The notes beneath the pieces were generated by a model. It saw only the letters and a list, made by a program, of their open reading frames with translations. It ran no database searches and had not been told where the DNA came from. A stretch of DNA of 64,000 bases from Dryocosmus kuriphilus (Eukaryota; Arthropoda; Insecta; Hymenoptera; Cynipidae). The stretch spans positions 101,706,442-101,770,441 of the forward strand of contig CM076197.1 in assembly GCA_038277395.1 (NCBI GenBank), in the 5' to 3' direction. Made by a program: the position numbers and the translations under genes. Below, one piece after another: positions 11,161 through 20,786 of the stretch. How positions within the stretch are numbered: position 1 is the first letter of the stretch; the number at the start of each line of letters is the position of its first letter.

Positions 11161-11797
11161 TTCCTTCCCTGAGGATCACATGACCTTGTATTTGGTGGGA
11201 GGGCTTAGGGGTCTAATCGGACGAGCGACCTAGAGTAGCTGAACCAGAGGGACTGTATCGTGGGATGCGACTGCTCTGGGGAACTGGGGGTCTCTGGTCT
11301 GCGGGACCCTGACCAAGAAGCGATCCTTCCAGGAGGTAATGGCAAAGCCTCCTGGAATATCGAGGGCGCGAGTCCTTATGCCTCACCTTTTAACCCATCG
11401 CCAAAAGGGAACGGCCCCAAAGTGGCGAAGGAGAGAATTACCGGGCAGCCAGGGCTCCTCACAAGGGGTCTTGGAACAACGGACTTGATCTGGAGCAGCT
11501 CCTCATGCCCGTCATGCGGGTGGGAGGAGAAGCGGCTCCAGGAGCACCCCCTTGAACAGGGAGACGGAAGGGTCTAGGGCTCTGAAGCCACAGGGCCTGA
11601 CCTTTGTGCACGCACGGGATGGGACTTGGTTCCACAACAGAGTGCGGGAAATGCGGTGTGGTAGAATGGACTTATAGCCTGAGTGCCGGGGGAGGAGGTG
11701 GTTTAAGTGGATAGGGGCCGTCAGGCCGATTCCCACACTCAGTCCGTCAAAAGGTTTTCCACCTCCTCCTCCGCCAAATAAAACAAAAAAAAAAAAA
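11161..11797 (+). mobile_element. 5'-truncated non-LTR retrotransposon (LINE 3' end)
   Basis: A GC-rich block ends in a poly-A run (11785-11799) and is flanked by an 11-bp direct repeat with one mismatch, AAGGGTGTTGG at 11150-11160 and AAGGGTGTAGG at 11798-11808. That is the signature of target-primed insertion. The last 130 bp resemble the 3' untranslated end of R1-type insect LINEs (GGTGGTTTAAGTGGATAGG, CCGATTCCCACACTC), which is recognition from memory only. A 105-codon ORF at 11260-11577 shows no RT motif, so the coding part was lost by 5' truncation. Confidence 0.75.
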
Positions 11798-11864
11798 AAG
11801 GGTGTAGGTTAATCGGATTTAGAATTTGTTAGAATTTCCTAAAATTCAAAGTTCTACTAAGGAT

Positions 11865-12827
11865 GGCCCTGTCACCAGGTATAAATTGTCGACGAGAGTT
11901 TTAGGAGACTAATAAAGAAAACTCACTCAATATTCGAGGTCTCTTGTACTCCTGATGTCGAGTGGAATTGAATTTCTAGCCTCTTTTTTAGGAAAAGATG
12001 ATTATTTTCTCGCGAAATAATTATTTTCCAAAATTTAGAAGACCAGGCAGAACAGCCGAATTGCGAGAATGTAGATCGCACGAATCAGACTTGTAAATCA
12101 CTATTTTTCACACAATACTGACACTGTAGGGGAAAAAACATCTTGTACTTCACTTAAAAATTAAATTAACTTTTCAATTTTACCAAAAATTACGCGATCT
12201 GTTGCGGGAAAATGCCAGACTTTTCCACGGAAATTAAAAAGTTCGGCGTGAAACAAAGATAGTATTAGCTGTCAAAAAAGCTCAAAAGTGACAACTTATA
12301 CCTGATACAAGGAGACAACCAGCACGTGACATATATTGTACAACAGCCATCGAATATCACATGCAGGTTTGTGTCCTTGTATCAAGTAGGTTGTGACTTT
12401 AGCGCTTTTTAGACAGCTAATGCTATCTTTGTTTCATGCCGAACTTTTTAATATCCGTGGAAAAGTCTTGAATTTTACCGCAACAGATCGCTAAATTTTT
12501 GGTAAAATTGAAAAGTTAATTTAATTTTTAAGTGAAGTACAAGGCGTTTTCCCCCTACATACAGTATCGGTATTGTGTGAAAAATAGTGATTTACAAGTG
12601 TAATTGGTGCGATTTACTGTCTTATTCTCGCGATTCGGCTGCTCTGCCTGGTCTTCTACATTTTGGAAAATGATTATTACGCGAGAAAATAATAATTTTT
12701 TCCTAAAAAAGAGGGTAGAACTTCAATTTCGCTTGACATCAGGAGTACAAAAGACCCCGGATATTGAGTGAGTTTTCTTTATTGGTCTCTTAAAAATCGT
12801 CGACAATTTATGTATGGTGACAGGGCC
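11865..12827. mobile_element. Inverted-repeat (foldback) element, 963 bp
   Basis: The arms 11865-12332 and 12354-12827 are near-perfect reverse complements by eye. They open with GGCCCTGTCACC and close with GGTGACAGGGCC around a loop of about 21 bp at 12333-12353. No ORF with motifs was seen. It is a foldback-type non-autonomous element or a recent inverted duplication. Confidence 0.85.
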
Positions 12828-13114
12828 GACGTACGATCCTTTTTCATAAAATAGATCATTTTGACTGAATTTGACACTCGCTAGATTGAATTTTTCGAGA
12901 TATTTCAGTCGATCACGATTAAAATTAAACTTACAACTCACGTAAAACTGGAAAGGCGATAATCTTTCAAAATTGGTGACTGGTGTATTCACGTCCGAGG
13001 TCCGAACTCAAACGCGACCGGCACCTCTGCAATCTGCACCCTACTGCAAATTCCTATATAGTCTCCTGTAAAGGATCCTATAAAGTGACCTATGTAGTTA
13101 TCTTTATAGGATCC

Positions 13115-14886
13115 TACTCTCTAAATTCCCTAGAGTCAATTTTGACTCTAATAGAGTCAATAATGACTCTAGAAGAGTCAAAATGCAGCCACTCCATATG
13201 GAGTAAATTTTGATTCTTCAGAAGAGTAAATTTGAGTACTCTAAAATTGGAGTCAATTCTTGACTCCACTTAGATTAAAATATGACTCTATGACAGATTT
13301 TATTTTACTCTTACAATAGTACAAATTGACTCTTAAAGGAGTAAACATGAAAACTAACTAGAGTCCAAATTCTGTCTACTCGGAGTAAAAATGTACTCTT
13401 ACGAGAGTAAAAATAGAGTCTAATCGGAATTTGAATATACTCTTTTCTAGATTTATCACGGAAGGTTTGTAATACTGCTTATACGCCATATAAATAAAAG
13501 AGTAGTATTTATTTTTGACATATATAACACCAACACTGCATACATTAATTAGTTATCATATTGGATATCATCTTGTTCTTCCACATCGAGCGTCGATTCT
13601 TCGAAGTCGTCCATGTCGGAGAATGTTCCATCACTGAAACAAAAAAATAATTATCATTATACATCAGACATCTCATATATACAACTTTAAAGTGCGCTTG
13701 ATTTAGATTCTTTACTTTATCTCATTAAGGGGAAGATTTTTCAAAGTTGTATCCAAGCTTGAGCAGCATGGCTTCGGAATGCCCATTTTCATGATTATGT
13801 TTGTCAAAAAATCATACAAATTTAGCAGGTCAGCTGCGTAATGCACGCCGAAAATCAGATGAAATTTCACCAGTAACTCGAGTGCCCTCATCGCACAATT
13901 TCCAATGAAGATGGTTTGTTGGTCTGCTTTGAGATAAAATTGAGATAAAATTGGGCTGCGTTATTTTGACCTCTTTTATTGTGGTGCTTATGTGGCCAAT
14001 AAAGCGTCATCTACATCCTTAAAACGGAAAAAATATTTTTACAGTTCACGTAAAACTCGTATGTGAACTTTTATTTTCAATTCTTTTCAACAAACATATG
14101 AGCATAACAAATTGCAATATGAGAATTAAATTCTGAATGTAAAGGAATTAAAAAATGAGAATACGAAATAAATTTTGTAGCTAAAATATTCAGTGTTATT
14201 TTGGAAACGCTTTCAATTAAAATGCAAGTTTTTAATATATATTTATTGGGCAATAATTGATACTCACTGCATTTATAATGCAATGCAACGCAATGCAACG
14301 CTCGAACGCAACCTGAAAAATATGAAAATCATCATAATTGTTGTTACATAAAATCAAAATTATAATCACGATTACGGTGATGAAATGAAATCGAAATAAC
14401 TGAGAACAGAAAAAGGTACCGAATTCAACAAGTTAGGTTAAGAATTTTGAGTGTATACACATAGTTGGCAATTTCCTTCGTATACTTATGAAAATCGATT
14501 TATTACCTGAATCACTTCGAAGGTAACTCACCCCTTGCGATTTGGCCTGCAATTCAACCTGCACTTCAAAAATTCTTGGATTCGAATTATCAAATCATTA
14601 TCACTGATAATAATTCAAGATTGTTTATTTTATTTTCGAGCACACGGAAATCAGCTGATGGCCGCGCGATAGAGAAAGTGCGCGCGACACTAAAGCGCAT
14701 GATCAGCTTAGATTCAAAATTACTCTATTTAGAGTCAACTTTTACTCTAGCATTCGAGTAAATGCGTTTACTACCCTTTGGAGTAATAATTTGACTCGAA
14801 CAATAAAGAGTAGAAAAAATACTCTATTAGAGTCATTATTGAATCTATAGAGAGTCAAAAATTGACTCTAAGGAATTTAGAGAGTA
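13115..14886. mobile_element. GAGTCAA-rich TIR element with 10-bp target duplication
   Basis: The element starts TACTCTCTAAATTCC and ends with the reverse complement. It is flanked by TATAGGATCC at 13105-13114 and again at 14887-14896. The undisturbed order of this site is visible in the opposite TIR of the host element (rc of 15390-15420), which supports the call. Both ends carry arrays of AGAGTCAATTTTGACTCT-like words. A 9-10 bp duplication is typical of Mutator-like elements, so I infer that superfamily with low certainty. The middle carries an exon-like minus-strand coding region (13549-14010). Confidence 0.8.
13549..14010 (-). pseudogene. Two-exon coding-like region inside the TIR element
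   Basis: I do not recognise the protein. On the minus strand an exon-like block (14010-13716) begins at ATG after a TAG acceptor and ends at AA|GTAAAG. A second block (13633-13549) follows TTTTTTTGTTTCAG and ends in TAA. The join keeps phase and gives a very acidic tail (SDMDDFEEST, VEEQDD). An exact 11-bp tandem duplication (13931-13941 and 13942-13952) shifts the frame of the first block. Without it, that block would be 284 nt and in phase with the second. About 120 residues in all; any upstream exons were not identified. It could be a captured host gene fragment or the end of an element-encoded protein, now broken by the duplication. Confidence 0.55.
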
Positions 14887-15460
14887 TATAGGATCCTACG
14901 TGGGTGTTTCCTTCTAGGTGCCTATAGGTAGTACCTATAGGATTTAGCACAGGATCCTATATAGTTTTTGGTACAGAATCCTGCGTAGGATCCTATACAG
15001 GATCCTATGTAGGATCCTACATAGGAGCACATATTTTGAAAATTATTTTCAAAAATAAAATAAAAAGATGCGCAGTAGTTTCCTGTAAGAGCTACAGTTG
15101 CGCAGTAGTTTTTCTGGACTGTTGGATTGCCAAAGTACATTTACATAATTATATTCCTTATTATTATTAATTTTTAAATTACTTTATTAACTATATATGT
15201 AACATTAGTATCCTATATAGGATCCTATATAGAATCCTACGTCATTTCCTATAGGTGGCACCTATAGGTGAAACATAAAGGATCCTGTATAGGATCCTAC
15301 GCAGGATCCTGTACCAAAAACTATATAGGATCCTGTGCCAAATCCTATAGGTAGTACCTATAGGCACCTAGAAGGAAACACCCACGTAGAATCCTATGAA
15401 GATAACTACATAGGTTACTTTATAGGATCCTTTACAGGAGACTATATAGGAATTTGCAGT

Positions 15461-15684
15461 GGGGCACTGCTCTGTACCAAACTTAGTGAAGAGAGGTCGA
15501 TCGGGAAGTGACCACCGGTTAAGTACAATGCGAAGACCTCGCTTACTTGCGAGAGAAACTCGTCGGACGAGCCGTAACCACCCACCGGTGGTAGTTGGTA
15601 GCAGCTGGTAGTAGCCATGTAGCAAAGATATTATAAAGATAAAGGTATAGATGCGCTGCGTTTCGGGGTGTCAGAGTGGGGGAA

Positions 15685-15717
<33 letters not shown>

Positions 15718-16836
15718 TAATCACTTTTTCTGCCCTATGTAGGTGGTGCCCTCACCGTATTACGAAGTCTAGCATTGGTTTTCTCGTCTTCTAACATTTA
15801 ACGGTAAAACAGAATCAAAGCTTTTTTAAGGTTAGGAAAGTTTGACATTCATTATCACAACATAAACATATCATTTCCGAAAGTTATAATAAATAATGTA
15901 AAATTAATAATGTTAAAATAATCCCAAGAACACTGGAATACGTTTAATATTTCGAAGTTCATTTTCAAATTCTTTATTGGCTACGATTCCAATTAGTTTT
16001 ACAGTTTTATATGAGCACTTTTAAATATAGGTTGTTCAATTTCAAACACTACTCATAAAATTGTTTAATTTATAAGGATTTAGTTTCATAATTTCAATTT
16101 TTAAATCTGTACTTTTGTAATTTTTTAATTTTAAATGTTAAGAATGTGAAAATATACCATTTTTGAATGCTATTTCTAGCGTATATACCAGATTGTTTGG
16201 TTTAAAATTAAAGTTTCTGAAAATAGTATAATTTAAAAAGCTTATGAAAAACAGTATTTTTGTAAGTATTGGATCCCGTAGCAGTTTCTTCACGAGTAAG
16301 AATTGGATTTCCAATACTTACCAATACTACTTTTTCTTAAAAAAGTTTGATAAAATTTAATAAATTCATTATATAATCCTTTGAAATGTAATATTTTGTG
16401 TCTAAACTATTGACAATTTTTTCGCTAGCTTTCTTTTTAGACAAAAGCCAATTTTAAAAAAAGTGTCCTGTGAGAAAAAGTCAAATTTATTATTGAGCTT
16501 TATTTTTGTACGTAAAAAAGACCTAGTGAAACTGTGGTAAACAAAATTTTTTAAATTGATAACTAACAGTTCAAAATCGCCAAAAAAGGTCGAATTGTCT
16601 TAAAAACCACAAAATGCTTATTTTCATAAATAAAAAATTAGAATCATACTTTTTAACCTGATAGTCTTTGAAGGAAAGCTTTCTTTTGAAATAAAAAAGT
16701 AAAATTGATACCTTCTCATTCAGATAAGAATGTAAAAATAAAAAAATGTGCCTTCTTCCAAAAAGAAACTCAAATTGGTTTTTGACCTTTGTCTGTGAAG
16801 GACAAATATATATTTTTGAAAATGCTTATGGTGCAT
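15461..16836. other. No gene recognised; one (AT)n microsatellite
   Basis: 15461-15660 is a moderately GC-rich stretch with an 85-codon minus ORF that runs on into the TIR element, so it is probably not real. 15686-15714 is an (AT)n tract. 15720-16836 is AT-rich and shows nothing I can name. Confidence 0.6.
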
Positions 16837-17039
16837 TGTTATGCCCTGACCTTATAAGGTAACGCATAGTAACGCGATCACGCGCCCACGATCTTGGAAG
16901 GCTATTGGCCCAACGCATCAGTTATTTTACCATACTTCATATACTGAACTTGTACTTGCATAAAATAAAGTAACTGAGCATCTAACTGATAGCTCAGTAA
17001 TACAAAAAAAAAGATCAATTATTAATTTTGCGCATAACA
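16837..17039 (+). repeat. 5' LTR (203 bp)
   Basis: It starts TGTTATGCCCTG and ends GCGCATAACA, and matches 25823-26038. A TTTTGGCGATCCTGC stretch follows directly. Its TGG fits a primer-binding site pairing with a tRNA CCA end; the tRNA was not identified. Confidence 0.95.
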
Positions 17040-18348
17040 TTTTGGCGATCCTGCTAGGATCAACTTTTCGAAACCTTGCATTCCACGGAATTATTAAAAA
17101 GGATATCCCATAAAAGTTGAATCGTTGTGAGGCACCCTGGAAATAAAAAAATTTTTACGAAAATTCAAAAGTCAAGGAACTCCGGATCCACCTACGGGCG
17201 ATCCGATAACCACAAAAAATAAGATAACTAGAGTTAAAACTAGTTGGTGAATTAAGTAGCCACTATTCTACGTAAAACTCTTGTTTTTCTAAACTTCACA
17301 AATTTGAACGAGGCCCGCAATCAGGCGGAAGAGACACCTGTCTACAAAGCACCAGCCAACGCCTAGGAACAGGAGTATCAACAGCAGTAACGGCCTGGGG
17401 ATACGTCGCCACGCCGAGTCAAGATCCAGTCATCCAGATAGCATGGGAACGAAGTCCACGGTCAGCACTCTCCAGTCATCGCTGGATAACGACTCACTGC
17501 AAAGTATTAATGATAGCATGTTATAGGCCAGTGGGCCTAAAATGATTTGACAACCACTGACGAAACGATTTGGTCGTGTGATTTCCAAACTCAAGTTTCC
17601 TGGCCAAACTTGGGTGGAAAATTTCCACCCTAATCGTTAACATCCGTGTCAACAAAATCGATCTTACTTCTCCCCATTGAGTCACAACTAACACGACTAA
17701 TAGCCGACAACTCTATTGTCATTGTCACGTTCTCCCAAGTGACGCACCCGGCAGCTGGCCGGCGGGATTTTCCGATCACGTGTTAACGCTGTGATCCAAA
17801 AACAGGAGTACGCCCAGGTGGTCACGTACGCCAGTGACACTGTCTTTCTATTTCTCTCTCACTCCAACGCGCATGCAAGCGTCGCTGCCTCCGTGATTCA
17901 AAAAATTTTTAAAACACATTTAAAACAGACTTTCCTTGCAAATAATTTTTCTCGGACATATAATTTAGGATTAGAAATTAATTTTATCATATTGCCTTGT
18001 CAAATATAACGAATAAGAACGATATTTTAGATTTTTCTCTCCATTTTAAAATATTAAGATTTTTCCAACGTAGGATTCAACTTTAGGACCATAAGACGCT
18101 TTTCACGAAATATTGCTCAAAAGTATTAATTTTAAGTATTTTTAATATCAATATAGAAACTGTAAAATTACTGTAAATGGCGCGAGGCGCGCAGGCTTGA
18201 CAGAAGGAAGCACGGAGCATAACTCGTCACTTGCGCTTTGTACATCGGTTAGGGTGACTGGGTTGTGTGGTGCTCTGAGCCCCGCAACCATCGAAAGCCT
18301 TATACAAAGAACAGGAAGTAAAATCCCATACCAACAATCCACCCTGCC

Positions 18349-18349
<1 letters not shown>

Positions 18350-18383
<34 letters not shown>

Positions 18384-18612
18384 TTTCACTTTTCTTCTCC
18401 CCCCCCCCCTCTCTCTCTCTCTCTGTGCTGTGAGTTATCGTGGCCCCGGTACCCTCTCTTTTACTTTCTCTCTTCCTCTCTCTCTCTCTCTCTCTGTGCT
18501 GTGGGTTTTCGTGGCCCCGGTACCCTCTCTTTACCTTCTTTCTCTGTTCCTCTCTCTCTGTGCTGTGGGCTTTCGTGGCCCCAGTACCCTCTCTCTCTAA
18601 CCTTCCTTCTCA
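18350..18612 (+). repeat. Pyrimidine-rich tandem repeat, about 3 units
   Basis: Units of about 64-71 bp, each with GTGCTGTG (18425, 18496, 18560), then TCGTGGCCCC(G/A)GTACCCTCTC and a (CT)n run. The array lies in the errantivirus leader and ends shortly before a strong splice-acceptor-like site at 18630-18645. Confidence 0.85.
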
Positions 18613-18662
18613 CTCCTTCTTCCTTCTATTTTTCCTCTCCTTCAGGCACATCCAATATCCGT

Positions 18663-19184
18663 ATGCCTGGAGGACGCGGACACAGACGCCCCCGTCCCAA
18701 TAAAGCCACCCGGCTTCTCCACTACCAAGCCTCCCTCCAAACCCAGCCTCCTCAAGCTGATCCAAAACACCTTCCTTCCCATGTTCCTGATCTCTCCTCG
18801 ACCACTCCCTCTCCTCTTCCATCTACATCGCACCCCATCCTGCTTGTGAGCACCTCCAAAACGTTCTCTCCTAGCTCACGGGTCCGCTTCGTCCGAGCCC
18901 TTCCTCCTCCCTCCACGGCTACCTCCTTGTCGTCGGACCGCCTGGATTTCTCCGGACGATACGATGACCTGAGACCTCTCGCTCACCGTCGTACCGTCCC
19001 GTTGACTCCTGGGAAGGCTCCGACGGACCTCCCGGAACCTCGGCATAGACCTGCTCCGGTTAGCGAGAACAAGCCGTTCAACTTTCTCGTCCCCGTAATC
19101 CCTCCTGGTCCTTTGCCACCTACGCCCGGCACATGGTACAAACATACCATCCCTCTGACCGCTCCCAAACGTAAACGACGATGA
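18663..19184 (+). CDS. Unrecognised Pro/Ser-rich ORF in the errantivirus leader
   Basis: I do not recognise it. The 173-codon frame starts at the ATG at 18663, 17 nt after a strong acceptor-like site (TTCCTCTCCTTCAG). The product is basic and rich in Pro, Ser, Thr and Arg. It begins MPGGRGHRRPRP and ends in the nuclear-localisation-like tail APKRKRR. No domain or zinc finger is visible. It lies between the 5' LTR and gag and is far more GC-rich than gag. It may belong to a further element nested in the leader, or be an accessory ORF of the retroelement. The open frame could partly reflect base composition. The upstream extension to 18501 is just the CT repeat. Confidence 0.45.
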   Translation: MPGGRGHRRPRPNKATRLLHYQASLQTQPPQADPKHLPSHVPDLSSTTPSPLPSTSHPILLVSTSKTFSPSSRVRFVRALPPPSTATSLSSDRLDFSGRYDDLRPLAHRRTVPLTPGKAPTDLPEPRHRPAPVSENKPFNFLVPVIPPGPLPPTPGTWYKHTIPLTAPKRKRR

Positions 19185-19496
19185 TGACGACTGACAACCG
19201 ATGTAAAATCAAAGTTAGTTTCACATCGGGTGGAGTAAAGTTTCAAATATTGGGTAAGGCATACTTCGCGTGCTCGCAAGCTCTACCTTTCCTCAACAAA
19301 ACAAATTACTTTAAAAACTGTGTTGTTGTAGCACGACACTACCGAATTGTATTATATTAAAAGGACTAATGAGTCTAATATACATTTAAAATTGTAACGC
19401 GACACATCACTCGTTCACAAACAAGTCATATAGGGTACACTCAGCTTTATACTCTAATAAAAGAAATCTAAGCTGGCACGCGGAACGTACCGCGTG

Positions 19497-20786
19497 CAAG
19501 AAAGTTACGCGACCGACGAAAGTGCAAGTGATTCATCCTTCGCTCCAGACCAACCTATTTTTATCACCGCAATGGGTTCCCCCCGCAGTCAATCAACACT
19601 TAGAAAGCAATCCCCCACTTGTGCCATAACAGAAGAACTTCTGACTCGTGTGTTGAAACAGATGGAATCTCTAACAATTTCATTGAATTCATTGAAGAGG
19701 GAAAACGACAACAGGATTGAGGAAATTTCGCAATAGGCCAAAAAAGTAGGATTGTCAGGCGAAGTGGAAACCGATCGAGAAGCAGTACGACAACAACCAG
19801 AATTTACGAACGATTCTTCGACCGGAGAAGAAGAAGAGCGAAAAGCCAAAGAGAACCTAAGAATGGGAAACGAAAGTTTACTCTGACGAACCGGCGCTAG
19901 TACATGCAACACACAACCGGTTTACGAAGAAGAGGAAAGGATAAAAGCCTCTACAGCATTGGAAACCATTAAGACACTCAACGGTCAAGACGACGTGGGT
20001 GTCGAGGATTTTATAAAAACAATAAAACGTGCAAAAATCAGAACTACACAACCAAATTTACTTTTGGATTTAATAATAGCAAAGAAAATACAGGGACTTG
20101 CTGAAAAGGCGATCCGGTACCAACAGATTAACTCTTACGAAGATTTATTCGAAGCCTTCCGGCAGAATCTCAAGCAAACTGGCTCCTTATTAGCTTTAAA
20201 ATCAAAGCTTGAATCATGCAAGCAGGGAATTACCGAAACAGTGCAAAACTATACTCTACGCTTTAGACAAATTATCAGCGAAGTAAGCTACACGGTTCAA
20301 GCTTGACACACCAACCCGATAGAAAGAAGATTAAAGATTAAACTAGAAGAACAGGAAGCAGTGAATAGGTACCTCCTAAACCTCAAAAAGGAAATAGGAA
20401 TACAAATTCGACTTCTCAAGCCGAATACTATCACAGAAGCCCAGACACACGCTATTGAAACTGAAATGTGGCTCAAGGAAAGCCAGCCAGCAAGAACGAG
20501 CATCCCGGTACTGAAAGCAACTCCAAGATTTACAAGACCTCAAACTGCACCCTGCCCAAACGCAAACACCATTGGAAGCAGAGTCCCTAATCAAATATTG
20601 CCTTTGGCTGATAGAACCAAGATGAGTTGTCACAAATGTGAGAAACTTGGACACTTTGCTAGCCAATGTTTCAGCAAACAGGGTTTTCAACTAGGACAAA
20701 ACCCCAAGCGACCCCCTCAACCAGTACGAGTACTACGGGAGGAAAAAGAAACGGAGGAGACAGAAATGTCCCAGGAAGAAGTTTAG
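19497..20786 (+). pseudogene. gag: Errantivirus gag, interrupted
   Basis: A coding-like stretch in one frame up to the stop at 20786, interrupted by in-frame stops at 19734, 19884 and 20304. The ATG at 19571 (MGSPRSQS) is the first good start, and the frame is open somewhat upstream. The central part (about 19950-20300) is the alpha-helical capsid-like region. At 20628-20669 there is a CCHC zinc knuckle, CHKCEKLGHFASQC, the nucleic-acid-binding signature of Gag. The pol frame overlaps its last 120 nt, consistent with a -1 shift between gag and pol. Confidence 0.88.

Larger units (their letters stand above)
13043..15460. mobile_element. GGATCCTA-rich TIR element (outer)
   Basis: Terminal inverted repeats of about 75 bp (from 13043 and ending at 15460) begin ACTGCAAATTCCTATATAG and contain TCCTGTAAAGGATCCTATAA. 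The interior at 14900-15400 is packed with ATAGGATCCTAC palindromes and with CTATAGGTAGTACCTATAG, and is itself folded symmetrically. A second element (13115-14886) is inserted near its left end. No transposase was seen. It is a non-autonomous DNA transposon of unknown superfamily. Confidence 0.8.

Noticed and set aside
11260..11577. 105-codon plus-strand ORF
   Set aside because: It lies inside the GC-rich LINE 3' end, where stops are rare by composition. There is no RT or other motif.
14077..14298. 73-codon minus-strand ORF upstream of the captured exon block
   Set aside because: The frame and splice sites do not join cleanly to the block at 14010. It was kept out of the gene model because nothing supports it.
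18197..18433. 78-codon plus-strand ORF in the errantivirus leader
   Set aside because: Its second half is the (CT)n repeat translated as Ser/Leu/Pro, and the first half shows no motif.
20376..20690. 104-codon minus-strand ORF
   Set aside because: It is antisense to gag, including the zinc knuckle, and is a shadow of the real coding strand.
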